A stretch of DNA of 58,685 bases from Sterolibacterium sp. (GTDB taxonomy: Bacteria; Pseudomonadota; Gammaproteobacteria; Burkholderiales; Rhodocyclaceae): positions 1 through 58,685 of the forward strand of contig JAGOSV010000010.1 of the NCBI GenBank assembly GCA_018062105.1, read 5' to 3'. The translations under genes and the position numbers were made by a program. Below are positions 1 through 8,778 of the stretch, piece by piece. Each line of letters opens with the position of its first letter. Position 1 is the first letter of the stretch. The notes beneath the pieces are model-generated. The model ran no database searches. It was not told the DNA's origin and saw nothing but the letters and a program-made list of their open reading frames with translations.

Positions 1-362
1 AAACCGCTGGGATGCACCTCCAGCAATGAGCACAGCCGGCGATAGTGGCCATTTGTGCTGTGCTCTTTGATAAAGGCGGGCCTCACTCGGACTGACTGGC
101 GAAATATGCCGCCATGGCTTTTTTAGGAGTCGCGCTCCTCTGTGACGTGCTTGAGTTCCTTCTGAGGCCGACGGATATCCACCTGCTTATCCGTTCTGGC
201 CTGATGCTCAGCAGTGTAAGTGCTGTACTTCCTGACCCACGCATACAGGCTATGGGTTGCGACTCCCAGTCTGTCAGTCACTTGGGCAATGCTATGTCCT
301 AGGTACATTACTTGTCGAACCGCTTCGATCCCGAACTCTTCGGGATAATGTTTGCCGCTCAT
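1..362 (-). pseudogene. IS3-family transposase orfA and start of orfB, partial
   Basis: OrfA begins MSGKHYPEEFG and holds an HTH_Tnp_1-type helix-turn-helix followed by the basic coiled-coil end (QKELKHVTEERD). The frame stops just before a run of six A, where IS3 elements normally shift into orfB. A second frame then continues with RPAFIKEHSTNGHYRRLC and LLEVHPSG, which matches the start of the OrfB HTH_21 region, and leaves the window. The stop directly after RDS is earlier than usual, so orfA may be mutated. Family assignment is by recognition. Confidence 0.75.
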
Positions 363-424
363 AGACTCCTATCTGATAGCCATTTTTATGGCTGGGAGGC
401 GTCTAGAGAATTGGTGGTGATTCA
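1..424 (-). mobile_element. IS3-family element, left end only
   Basis: The element runs off the window start. Reading the minus strand from about 424, the end TGAATCACCACC has the TG start typical of IS3-family termini and is followed, about 60 bases on, by an orfA start. Only this end and the first part of the transposase genes are visible, so completeness cannot be judged. It borders the catabolic island and may have helped bring it in (inference). Confidence 0.7.
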
Positions 425-499
425 CCTTGTGGCCATTAAAAACCGCAGTGGTTGGTGAGACTGCGAAATGGCCTGAATGTTTGCGTCAGGCGAGACAGA

Positions 500-529
500 T
501 TGACATTTGGTTGGTCAACCAATTATGAT
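500..529 (+). promoter_or_regulatory. Sigma-70-type promoter with TetR-type operator
   Basis: TTGACA (500-505) and TATGAT (524-529) are 18 bp apart. The spacer holds the dyad TTGGTTG-GT-CAACCAA (507-522). The same 16-bp core, with the same adjoining TTGACA, lies before the PF10118 gene near 23.4 kb, next to a tetR gene. A repressor bound here would block RNA polymerase at the operon that begins at 588. Confidence 0.8.
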
Positions 530-587
530 TCCGAAATCATACTGGTAAAAAGATCTTTCAGGGCCCGAATCCATAATGGAGAGAATT

Positions 588-1457
588 ATGAATATGACGC
601 CTATCCAGCCTCGCAAGGTTGTTTTTGATGTTACGGCCGTTCCCCGCCACTGGAACGGTGGTGATCCGGTTCTGACCCGCTTTTTTGATGCGCTATCGGT
701 ACATTTTCCTGAGGGCGAGAGATTCTTTATCCAGTCGGTTCGCAGCTTTCAGGATCAGGTAAGGGATGAGCGTTTGCGTGACGATATTCGCCATTTTATC
801 CGTCAGGAAGGCCAGCACGGCATAGTTCATGACAGATTCAACCAGGTGATGGCCGGGCAGGGCGTTGATGTCGAGACGGCCACGGCTAATTTGCGCCGTT
901 TTATTCGTGTCTCACAGAAATACCTTCCGAAAAAATATCAACTGGCGATGACTGCGGCCTTTGAGCACTTCACCGCGACCTTGGGCGAGGCCATGCTCAA
1001 GGAAGATTCCGATATGTTTCGGGACTCAGATCCGGTAATGCGTGCCTTGTTCCTGTGGCATGGAGTGGAGGAAGTGGAACACAAAGCGGTGGCTTACGAT
1101 CTTTATCAGACGGTGGCGGGCGGTGGGTATGTGACGCGCGTATCGGCTCTGGTAGTCGGCACCCTGATGATTCATCTGGTGGTAGCGCCAGTGTTCTGGA
1201 ATATGCTGAAGATGGATGGCGTGACCCGCCAACCCAGAGTGATACTGCGCGGTTTGAATCGCCTTTATGGTCGCCGAGGTATTCTTGTCCGCATGATGCC
1301 GGAGTTTCTTGACTGGTTCCGCCCCGGCTTTCATCCGTGGGAAACCGGGATGCCTGAGAAAGTCGCTGCTTGGCTTGATGAGTATGGTCGTCATGGGGAT
1401 CCGATGCGAGCTTCTGCTGCTGTTTACGACGGCAAGCCTCTGGAGGCGGCGGCTTGA
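588..1457 (+). CDS. PF10118-family metal-dependent protein (copy 1)
   Basis: The family is annotated as a predicted metal-dependent hydrolase (COG3687). The ligand pattern seen here is that of ferritin-like di-iron proteins: E43 in PEGERFF, E74-x2-H77, E126 in FEHFTA and E162-x2-H165. All of these recur in the two paralogues at 8779-9657 and 22472-23410. A hydrophobic stretch follows near residues 180-205. An upstream ATG at 576 is in frame, but GGAGAG overlaps it and is well placed for ATG 588, so 588 is preferred. It is first in a plus-strand operon, directly behind the dyad-bearing promoter, and its stop overlaps the next start (TGATG). The reaction is unknown; an oxygenase or desaturase role is as plausible as hydrolysis (inference). 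Confidence 0.88.
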   Translation: MNMTPIQPRKVVFDVTAVPRHWNGGDPVLTRFFDALSVHFPEGERFFIQSVRSFQDQVRDERLRDDIRHFIRQEGQHGIVHDRFNQVMAGQGVDVETATANLRRFIRVSQKYLPKKYQLAMTAAFEHFTATLGEAMLKEDSDMFRDSDPVMRALFLWHGVEEVEHKAVAYDLYQTVAGGGYVTRVSALVVGTLMIHLVVAPVFWNMLKMDGVTRQPRVILRGLNRLYGRRGILVRMMPEFLDWFRPGFHPWETGMPEKVAAWLDEYGRHGDPMRASAAVYDGKPLEAAA

Positions 1458-2476
1458 TGAAGGTGACCGACGCAGAGATGGAGTCTGACGTCAGCAGTGC
1501 TGCGCCGGTAAGGCAGCGCTGCCACAGGACTGGTGTCCATTGCGGCAGCTCGGCGATACGCGATCTGCTGGAGTTTCATGGACTTGAGATGACCGAGGCA
1601 TTTTGCTTCGGGCTGGGTGCCGGGCTGGGTATCACCTACGTGGAGATTCCTGATTCCGCCACTCCATTCATTGTTCATGTGCGTTCAATGGGCTTTGAGG
1701 AAAAAGTCTTTCACACACTGGGTGTGCCGTTTGCATGGTCAAGCTATCCGGATAAGGGCGCGGCAACAAATGACTTGCATCAAGCGTTGCGTGATGGCGT
1801 GCCTGCATTGCTGCTCACCGACATTTACCACTTGCCCTATTTCGGCAGTAAAACCCATTTTCCGGGTCATGCCATTGTCGCATGGCAGCTGGATGAAGCA
1901 CGTGACGAAGTATTGGTCAGTGATACTGAGCGTCCCGGATTGATCCCTGTGCCGGCAACCAATCTTGCTGATGCGCGCTTTTCAACCTCGCCGCCATTTA
2001 TTCATTACGGAAGCCTGTTTGCCCCGCAGTCGTTGAAGGTGGAAGTCAGTGCGGAGCGGGTGGGAAACGCCATTATTGATAATGCCCGTGCACTGGCAAA
2101 CGGCGGGCCGTATAGCGGTCTGGCCGCACTGGATACCTGGATCGCCTCGTTGCCTCAGTGGCAAGCAAATGACAACTGGCGCTGGTTGTTGCGCTTTGCA
2201 TATCAGGTGATTGAAAAGCGAGGTACCGGTGGTGGTGGTTTCAGGACGATGTATGCCGAGTTTCTGCTCGAGGCTGGCGAGATGCTGCCAGCCGTGCGGG
2301 CTGCGAAACTGGTGGAGCTGATGCAGCGCTCAGCTGCGGCCTGGTCAGGTCTGGCAGCATTACTCAAGATGGCGTCGGAGTCGGATTTGTTTCCCATTCG
2401 TGAAATTGAGGGTGCCATTCGTCATGTCAGGACACTGGAGTCGCAGTATGTTCACCAGGTAATAAGCAGGCTGTAA
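1457..2476 (+). CDS. BtrH_N domain protein with DUF4872-like C-terminus
   Basis: The N-terminal half matches the butirosin BtrH N-terminal domain (PF14399), with VHCGSSAIRDLL placing a likely nucleophilic Cys at residue 29, then CFGLGAGLG and later FPGHAIVAW with a candidate catalytic His. The C-terminal half resembles DUF4872. BtrH itself moves an acyl side chain from a carrier protein to an amine. In this operon the protein could be an acyltransferase or a papain-fold amidase acting on an acyl thioester (inference). The ATG at 1457 overlaps the preceding TGA, which implies translational coupling. The substrate cannot be read from the sequence. Confidence 0.8.
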   Translation: MKVTDAEMESDVSSAAPVRQRCHRTGVHCGSSAIRDLLEFHGLEMTEAFCFGLGAGLGITYVEIPDSATPFIVHVRSMGFEEKVFHTLGVPFAWSSYPDKGAATNDLHQALRDGVPALLLTDIYHLPYFGSKTHFPGHAIVAWQLDEARDEVLVSDTERPGLIPVPATNLADARFSTSPPFIHYGSLFAPQSLKVEVSAERVGNAIIDNARALANGGPYSGLAALDTWIASLPQWQANDNWRWLLRFAYQVIEKRGTGGGGFRTMYAEFLLEAGEMLPAVRAAKLVELMQRSAAAWSGLAALLKMASESDLFPIREIEGAIRHVRTLESQYVHQVISRL

Positions 2477-2547
2477 CGCGTATGCTTCAGTTAGCCGCCA
2501 TGTTGGCGGTCTGGGCTATTGGTTTTTGCATTTGATGAGGGGGAGAA

Positions 2548-3024
2548 ATGATTGCCCAATCCGAGGCCGCAAACCGCTACTTGACCATGGCTAAAACGTT
2601 CTTTGGTACCTCACATCCGTTATTCAACGCGTTCGGAATTGAAGTTGAAGAGATTGGCAAGGGTCGCGCCGTTATGAGGATGCCTTGTCGTGTAGCGTTA
2701 TCTGATCGCAACGGGGGGCTACATCGTGGCGTTGTGGTTACCTTGCTCGATACCACTTGCGGTCTTGCCATATTTTCTCGTCTGGGGGATATGCGACCGA
2801 TTGCAACGATTGATCTGCGTGTGGATTTCATCAGGGAAGCACTTCCGGGTGAGGATGTGCGTGCCGAAGTGGAGTGTTATGCGGTGCAGGGCGATATTGC
2901 CTATGTAAAGGGGAAGGCGGTTGATTGTTCAGATGATTCGCTGTTGGCTTCAGTATCGGGGTCTTTCGCTGTCGGGACACGTGGCCCGGCGTTTGATACG
3001 GCTGTGACGCATGGAGCTGAATAA
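2548..3024 (+). CDS. PaaI-type hotdog thioesterase
   Basis: A 158-residue single hotdog domain with the 4HBT pattern (GRAVMRMPC, NGGLHRGVVVTLLDTTCGLA). In such enzymes the HGG-type loop and the following acidic residue serve the acyl-CoA thioester; here the loop reads LHRG instead of FHGG. A GGGGAG ribosome site precedes ATG 2548. It overlaps the next hotdog gene by 14 bases. The role is probably release or editing of acyl-CoA in the same catabolic operon. The substrate is unknown. Confidence 0.85.
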   Translation: MIAQSEAANRYLTMAKTFFGTSHPLFNAFGIEVEEIGKGRAVMRMPCRVALSDRNGGLHRGVVVTLLDTTCGLAIFSRLGDMRPIATIDLRVDFIREALPGEDVRAEVECYAVQGDIAYVKGKAVDCSDDSLLASVSGSFAVGTRGPAFDTAVTHGAE

Positions 3025-3463
3025 AGTGACCGCGTATGGAGCCGAGCCACGAGCAACCGAATGTACCGGGTTGAGTGAACTGCAGAAGCAAGTTCTTGAA
3101 GGTACACCCTATTTGCATTTCCTAGGTCTTGGGGTCAGCCGCGAAGATGACGGCACTGTCTGTTATCAATTGTGTTTCCGCGAAGAGCATATTGGCAACC
3201 CGCTTCTACGCACTTTTCATGGCGGCATTCTTGCGAGTTTTGGCGAAGTCGCTGCCTCCTTGCATGTGGTGGAAGAGACCGGGATGCAGAAGCAGCCATT
3301 GTGTACCAGTTTGACGTTTGATTACCTGCGACCGGCCTTTGCCGGAACGATTCGTGCTGTGCCTCTAATCGTGCGTGCGGGCCGGCGTTTTATTGTCGTC
3401 TCTGTCGATATTTTTCTGGATAAGACTCATGTCTCAATGGGGCGTTTTATCTACGCACGCTGA
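3011..3463 (+). CDS. PaaI-type hotdog thioesterase, second copy in tandem
   Basis: A 150-residue hotdog protein with the loop TFHGGILASFGEVAA followed by LTFDYLRPA, both typical of PaaI/YigI-like thioesterases. It starts inside the end of the preceding thioesterase gene. The pair may form a hetero-oligomer, because tandem hotdog proteins often do (known of the fold; here inference). The two copies are clearly divergent, so this is not a recent duplication. Confidence 0.85.
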   Translation: MELNKVTAYGAEPRATECTGLSELQKQVLEGTPYLHFLGLGVSREDDGTVCYQLCFREEHIGNPLLRTFHGGILASFGEVAASLHVVEETGMQKQPLCTSLTFDYLRPAFAGTIRAVPLIVRAGRRFIVVSVDIFLDKTHVSMGRFIYAR

Positions 3464-3509
3464 TGACGTTTTATTCATCTGGCATGTTTAGGCTGTCAAG
3501 GAGGTTGAT

Positions 3510-5060
3510 ATGTTCATTTCCCAGACACTTCGTCGGGCGGCCCAGCTGAACCCGAATGGTGTGGCCACAGTCTACGCTAATAGGAAGCAAAGCTGGTATG
3601 AGTTTGAGAAACGGGTAGCTTGTCTGGCAGCCGGCGTTCGCTCACTGCGAGTTGCTAATGGCGATCGTATAGCAATTCTTTCACTCAATAGCGATCGTTA
3701 CCTGGAATATTTCTTTGCCATACCTTGGGCAGGGATGGTGCTCAACCCAATTAATATCAGACTGGCACCGCCTGAGATTGCCTATGCGATAAATGACTCC
3801 CAGTCATCGGTTCTGTTCGTTGATGATGCGTTCAGTGCGATGCTGCCGATCCTGCGACCATTGATGGAAAGCGTCAGTCATGTGGTGTTCATGGGTGAAG
3901 GTGACTTGCCGGAGGGTTGTATCGCTTATGAGTCGCTGATCGACCAGAACAAACCCATGGCCGATAAGAGCGAAGGTGGTGCGCAGCTTGCCGGCCTGTT
4001 CTATACCGGCGGCACGACCGGGCGATCAAAGGGCGTTATGCTGAGCCACGACAATCTTGTGTTTAATGCCCTGAACGTTGTCCCGGAAATGGGTTACGGA
4101 TCTGACACCATCTATATGCATGCAGCGCCGATGTTCCATCTGGCCGACATGGCAAGTACCTTTGCCGTAACCATGGCTGGTGGCACCCACGGTATTGTGC
4201 CGCGTTTCGATGTGGGTGATGTGCTGTCGTTCATTGAGCGTGAAAAAATCACCCATACATTGCTAGTGCCAACCATGATCAACCTGCTGGTGTCTTCTGG
4301 AAAGATAAGCAATTTTGATGTCAGCAGCGTCAGGCGAATGCTTTATGGTGCATCGCCGATGCCTGAAGCAGTGTTGATCAGTGCCATGGAGCAGATGCCA
4401 GATGCTCATTTTGCTCAAGGGTATGGGCAGACAGAGGCGTCGCCGATTATTACTGCGCTGGCGCCAGATTTTCATGTACCGGGCGGCGCCAAGCTACGTA
4501 GTGCTGGCAGGGCAGCACTGGGCGTCGAAGTTGCCATTATGGACAAGGATGATGTCGAGCTACCGCGTGGTGAGGTAGGTGAGATATGCGCCAGAGGTCC
4601 GAACGTAATGCTGGGCTATTGGGGGATGGAACAGGCGTCTGCCGAGACGTTGCGCAATGGCTGGCTGCATACCGGTGATCTCGGCTATATGGATAAAGAC
4701 GGGTTTGTTTTTATCGTTGATCGTGCCAAGGACATGATCATCAGTGGCGGAGAGAATATTTTCTCGGTTGAGGTAGAGGGTGCGATCTACAGCCATCCCG
4801 CGGTGCAGGAATGTGCGGTTGTGGGGATTCCCCACAACGAGTGGGGTGAAATGGTTCATGCGATTGTCGTTCTAAAGGAAGGGCATGGTCTCAATCAAGG
4901 CGAGCTTCTGGCCCATTGCCGTGCGCTGATTGCCGGGTACAAGTTGCCGCGAAGCATCGAGTTTCGTCGCGAGCCGCTGCCGGTAAGTGGTGCCGGCAAG
5001 ATTCTCAAGAACGAACTGAGGTGGCCTTATTGGGAAAACAAAGACCGTGGGGTCAACTGA
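3510..5060 (+). CDS. AMP-forming acyl-CoA synthetase, FadD-like
   Basis: Activates a carboxylic acid to acyl-CoA through an acyl-adenylate. The 516 residues carry all the usual motifs: P-loop YTGGTTGRSKGVMLSH, YGQTEASP, GDLGYMDKDGF with the hinge DRAKDMIISGGENI, and the C-terminal catalytic lysine in SGAGKILKNELR. Length is normal for medium/long-chain acyl-CoA ligases of this class. AGGAGG lies 5 bases before ATG 3510. Next to an acyl-CoA dehydrogenase and a GMC oxidoreductase, it probably feeds the oxidised substrate into beta-oxidation. The chain length accepted cannot be told. Confidence 0.92.
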   Translation: MFISQTLRRAAQLNPNGVATVYANRKQSWYEFEKRVACLAAGVRSLRVANGDRIAILSLNSDRYLEYFFAIPWAGMVLNPINIRLAPPEIAYAINDSQSSVLFVDDAFSAMLPILRPLMESVSHVVFMGEGDLPEGCIAYESLIDQNKPMADKSEGGAQLAGLFYTGGTTGRSKGVMLSHDNLVFNALNVVPEMGYGSDTIYMHAAPMFHLADMASTFAVTMAGGTHGIVPRFDVGDVLSFIEREKITHTLLVPTMINLLVSSGKISNFDVSSVRRMLYGASPMPEAVLISAMEQMPDAHFAQGYGQTEASPIITALAPDFHVPGGAKLRSAGRAALGVEVAIMDKDDVELPRGEVGEICARGPNVMLGYWGMEQASAETLRNGWLHTGDLGYMDKDGFVFIVDRAKDMIISGGENIFSVEVEGAIYSHPAVQECAVVGIPHNEWGEMVHAIVVLKEGHGLNQGELLAHCRALIAGYKLPRSIEFRREPLPVSGAGKILKNELRWPYWENKDRGVN

Positions 5061-5107
5061 ATGACTTTTGAAAACGGCGCTCGATGGCAAGCAAGAGGTG
5101 ATAAACC

Positions 5108-6576
5108 GTGAATCTGGATTTCACTCGGGAAGAGCGGGAGTTTCAGCAATCAATTCGCAGCTGGATGCGGGAAAATGTTCAGGATGATATCAAGCGTTCC
5201 TCGGCGCTTGGTGAAATGCTCGCTAAAGAACAACAGCAGAAGTGGGAACGTTTGCTCGGTAAACAGGGCTGGCTGGCACTGACGTGGCCGAAACAGTATG
5301 GCGGGCCAGGCTGGACGGCGACACAGCGTTATATTTTTGATCTGGAGCGAGCCATGGCAGGCGCCCCCCGACAAGTCCGTTCGGCGTGTCGATGGTCGGG
5401 CCGGTGCTTTATAACTTTGGCTTTCAGGAGCAAAAAGATCGCTGGCTGCCAGGTATCGTCAGTGGTGAAACCCTCTGGTGTCAGGATTACTCCGAGCCCA
5501 ATGCCGGTTCGGATCTGGCGTCCCTGAAGACTCGTGCAGAGCGCAAGGATGACCATTATCTAGTGAATGGCCAGAAGATATGGACGACGCAGGCCCACTG
5601 GTCGGACATGATGTTTTGTCTGGTCAGAACCGATCCGACGGTCAAGCAGCAGAACGGGATTTCTTTTCTGCTGATTGATATGAAAACACCTGGCATCGAG
5701 GTGCGGCCGATCTACTCGATTGACGGCCATCATCATCTTAACGAGGTTTATTTCACCGATGTGCGGGTGCCGCTCGAAAATCTTGTGGGTCAGGAGGGCA
5801 TGGGATGGACTATTGCCAAGTTCCTGCTGACGCACGAGCGTACCACCATCGCCGGCGTAGCGGATAGTCATCACGAGATATCACGACTGAAGAACGCTGT
5901 GGAGGAATCGCCGGGCTTTCTGGACAAAAGTCAGGCTCGGCTTCGTATCGCCGAGCTTGAAATCGAATTGATGGCGCTGGAGTACACTAACTTCCGTACC
6001 GTTGCCGCGACTGATGAGGGCAGGCCCTTAGGGCCGGAATCATCCGCTAACGTCCTGTTTGATGATGTCGATATTACAGACGGGATGATACTCGCCTGTG
6101 GCGAGAAAGCCGAGCAAGCGCTGAGCAGGTTGCTAGCTTATCTGCGCGTGCTCGACTGCGCGCGGATGTATGGCGCCGCTGGCGCGCTGTACCGGCGCAC
6201 CCTGGAATATGCCAAAACGCGAAAGCAGTTTGGTGTAGCCATCGGTAGCTTTCAGATAATTCAGCACTACCTGGTGGATATGTTCATCGATCTCCGGCAG
6301 CTCGAGTCAATGCTGTTTATGGAGGCCGTCAAGGCGGAGTCCGAAGATGTCTCCCAGCGTGAGCGCGCCAGTACGGCCGCGAAAGCCTATTATGCGGACA
6401 AGGCGGTACGCATCGCGCAGCAGGCGATCCAGATTCATGGCGGGATTGGCGTTACCGAGGAGCTTGATATCGGCCACTACTTTCGTCTGATCACCCACTG
6501 TTCATTGACCCATGGTGACCGTGCTCACCATATAAAGAGTTTTTCCCGGCTTGACGAGGTGCATCAGGGTGAATAA
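5108..6576 (+). pseudogene. Acyl-CoA dehydrogenase, frameshifted and chimeric
   Basis: Translation from GTG 5108 gives a normal N-terminal ACAD domain until MAGAP. The frame is then lost in a run of six C (about 5364-5369) and resumes as TSPFGVSMVGPVL; one extra C would restore it. The protein then reads as subunit A of a paired ACAD (YSEPNAGSDLASL, HERTTIAGV, MALEYT) to RPLGPESS. It continues at about 6045 with NVLFDDVDI, TRKQFGVAIGSFQ and IQIHGGIGVTEE, which belong to the C-terminal part of subunit B. The joined length, about 489 residues, lacks the A C-terminus and the B N-terminus. An in-frame deletion between two adjacent genes is the simplest reading. The frameshift could be a sequencing error; the fusion is harder to explain so. 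Confidence 0.82.
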
Positions 6577-8173
6577 TCGTGAATTTGACTTCATCATTGT
6601 AGGTGCTGGCTCGGCGGGCTGTGTGCTGGCAAACAGGCTTAGTGAAGGTGGCCGTTATACAGTTTGCCTGATTGAAGCCGGGCCCCATGATAACAGTGGC
6701 TTTGTCAATATCCCGTTCGGGCTGATCGGGCTAATCAAGGAGGGTAAGCGTAACTGGGGCTATAATACCGCTCCTCAGAAAGCCCTGCTTGAGCGACGAC
6801 TTTACTGGCCAAGAGGGAAAACCCTCGGCGGTAGCAGTTCGATCAATGCCATGGTGTATATCCGCGGGCAACATCACGATTACGAAAGCTGGGAAGATGC
6901 GGGGGCAAAGGGCTGGGGCTGGGAGGATGTGCGGCCGATATTTACTGCCCATGAAAATAACGAGCAGTATCCGGTAGATGCCTGGCATGGTCGGGGCGGT
7001 CCACTGAACGTTACTCGTGTACAGGACCCCAACCCGTTGACCGAGCTTTTCATTCGTGCTGGTCAGGAACTAGGTGAGCCGCGGAATGATGATTTCAATG
7101 GTGAAAATCAGCGCGGGTTTGGCCGTTTTCAGGTAACACAGAAGGAAGGACGGCGCTGGAGTGCGGCGCGAGCGTTTCTCGATCCTGCGAAGGGCCGGGA
7201 GAACCTCTGCATCATGACTGATACGCTGGTCACCCGGGTTCTGCTAAGTGGCGACCGGGCCAAGGGAGTCGAGTACATTGATCAGCAGGGTATAACCTGT
7301 GTACTAACTGCCAATCGTGAAGTGATTCTTTGCGGTGGCGCGATCAATTCACCCCAGTTGCTGATGCTCTCCGGTATAGGAGATCGTGATCATTTGAAAA
7401 GCGTCGGGGTTGCTTGCCATATCCACCTTCCGGCGGTTGGTCACAACCTTCAGGATCACCTGGATATGACGGTTTCGATTCATGACAGTAGCAGACAGGC
7501 TATTGGTTTCTCGCCATACTTTCTGCCGCGGTTGATACGTGCCTTCTATGATTACTTTCGCCATCGGCGGGGGCTTCTTGCCAGCAATGCCGCTGAAGCC
7601 GGGGCTTTTTTCAATGTCGGGGGAGGTGATCGCCCGGACGTTCAACTGCATTTCCTGCCGACTTTCCTGCGTGATCATGGCAGGGAGTTGACGTCGGGTT
7701 TCGGTTGTACCATCCATGTGTGTCAGTTGCGGCCGAAGAGCAGGGGCTTCGTCCGCCTGTCCGATAGTGATCCGCGCAGTGCGCCCTTGATTGACCCCTG
7801 TTATTTTTCCGATAGTGATGACATCCGGGTGTTACGGGAGGGTGTGAAGTTGGCTCGCAGAGTGTTCCGTACCGAGGCTTTTGCTTCTATCTTTGGCGGC
7901 GATGACCTGCCTGCCACGGAAGTGGTGACCGATGAGCAGATTGACGCGGATATACGCCAGCGTGCGGAATCCATCTACCATCCGGTGGGAACCTGCCGCA
8001 TGGGCGAGGACGAGCTGGCTGTGGTGGACAGCCGGTTGCGGGTCAGAGGAGTATCCGGGTTGCGCGTCGCCGATGCGTCCGTCATGCCGCTGTTGATCAG
8101 TGGCAATACCAACGCTGCCTGCATGATGATTGGCGAGAAAGCTGCCACCTATGTGCTTGAGGACAAAGCCTGA
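6569..8173 (+). CDS. GMC-family FAD-dependent alcohol dehydrogenase
   Basis: Oxidises a primary or secondary alcohol, like choline dehydrogenase or AlkJ. The N-terminal Rossmann motif is IVGAGSAGCVLANRLSE. GMC signature 1 (RGKTLGGSSSINAMVYIRG) and signature 2 (GGAINSPQLLMLSGIG) are both present, and the C-terminal YHPVGTCRMG with SGNTNAACMMIGEKA supplies the catalytic His/Asn region. A longer reading begins at TTG 6551, but GTG 6569, overlapping the dehydrogenase stop, puts the FAD motif at the usual distance. It is the last gene of the plus-strand operon. A paralogue is at 16101-17756. Confidence 0.92.
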   Translation: MNNREFDFIIVGAGSAGCVLANRLSEGGRYTVCLIEAGPHDNSGFVNIPFGLIGLIKEGKRNWGYNTAPQKALLERRLYWPRGKTLGGSSSINAMVYIRGQHHDYESWEDAGAKGWGWEDVRPIFTAHENNEQYPVDAWHGRGGPLNVTRVQDPNPLTELFIRAGQELGEPRNDDFNGENQRGFGRFQVTQKEGRRWSAARAFLDPAKGRENLCIMTDTLVTRVLLSGDRAKGVEYIDQQGITCVLTANREVILCGGAINSPQLLMLSGIGDRDHLKSVGVACHIHLPAVGHNLQDHLDMTVSIHDSSRQAIGFSPYFLPRLIRAFYDYFRHRRGLLASNAAEAGAFFNVGGGDRPDVQLHFLPTFLRDHGRELTSGFGCTIHVCQLRPKSRGFVRLSDSDPRSAPLIDPCYFSDSDDIRVLREGVKLARRVFRTEAFASIFGGDDLPATEVVTDEQIDADIRQRAESIYHPVGTCRMGEDELAVVDSRLRVRGVSGLRVADASVMPLLISGNTNAACMMIGEKAATYVLEDKA

Positions 8174-8176
8174 GTC

Positions 8177-8208
8177 GATGCCGGCAGTTCGAGTGTGCTG
8201 TCGGCATC
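8177..8208. terminator. Hairpin between convergent operons
   Basis: GATGCCGGCAG pairs with CTGTCGGCATC across a ten-base loop, between the stop of the GMC gene and the stop of the minus-strand thioesterase gene. There is no clear T run on either side, so a role as bidirectional terminator is plausible but not proven. Confidence 0.5.
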
Positions 8209-8235
8209 GGCCATAATCTTTGTTCCACGTTCCGG

Positions 8236-8649
8236 TCAGGCAATGCGATAGATCATTGTGCCATTGGCGATCAGCTTGCCTGAAGCTTTCTCCCGAATCG
8301 AGACCTCCGAGAAAATCAGCTCTCGCCCGCGTTTTACCGCATTCGCAGTAGCTATGATGTCCTTGCCCAGCGCTGCGGCAAGATAATTCACGGTCATGGA
8401 TACGGTAGCTGCCTTCATGCCGTTTTTCGGGTCATGGCCGGACCAGGCCGCTAGGGCACCGGTCAGATCCAGCAGGCTGCTGATGGCGCCGCCGTGGAAG
8501 GCGTTGCCGCCACCAGCCAGATCATCGCGGTATGGCAGGCAAACAACGGCCCGGTCGGTGACGACATCGACGATTTCGATGCCAAGCAGCTTCTGAAAAG
8601 GGACATTGGGAAACATCTGGATAAGCGAGTCAACCAGCGATTCGGTCAT
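8236..8649 (-). CDS. PaaI-type hotdog thioesterase
   Basis: A 137-residue hotdog thioesterase with NAFHGGAISSLLDLTGALAA, the HGG loop plus the catalytic acidic position, and VSMTVNYLAAA. AAGGAG lies before the ATG. It is the last gene of the minus-strand operon that runs from the alpha/beta hydrolase at about 13.0 kb. It likely hydrolyses an acyl-CoA intermediate; the substrate is unknown. It is the third hotdog protein in the island. Confidence 0.88.
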   Translation of the reverse strand: MTESLVDSLIQMFPNVPFQKLLGIEIVDVVTDRAVVCLPYRDDLAGGGNAFHGGAISSLLDLTGALAAWSGHDPKNGMKAATVSMTVNYLAAALGKDIIATANAVKRGRELIFSEVSIREKASGKLIANGTMIYRIA

Positions 8650-8711
8650 GCGTTACTCCTTGATGGTCGAGAGTAATATGGCTCTCGAGCAGCATATAAG
8701 TGCTGGCGATA

Positions 8712-8763
8712 CCGGGGCTTTGCCAGAAACATCAATATACAGGATGAATGTGGCAAAGCCCGG
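8712..8763. repeat. Long imperfect inverted repeat
   Basis: CCGGGGCTTTGCCA at 8712-8725 pairs with TGGCAAAGCCCGG at 8751-8763 with one bulged G and a 25-base loop. It lies between the PF10118 gene and the thioesterase gene of one operon. It may attenuate or process the transcript between them, or be a remnant of an insertion; the sequence alone does not decide. Confidence 0.5.
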
Positions 8764-8778
8764 GGTTTGCATTACAAG

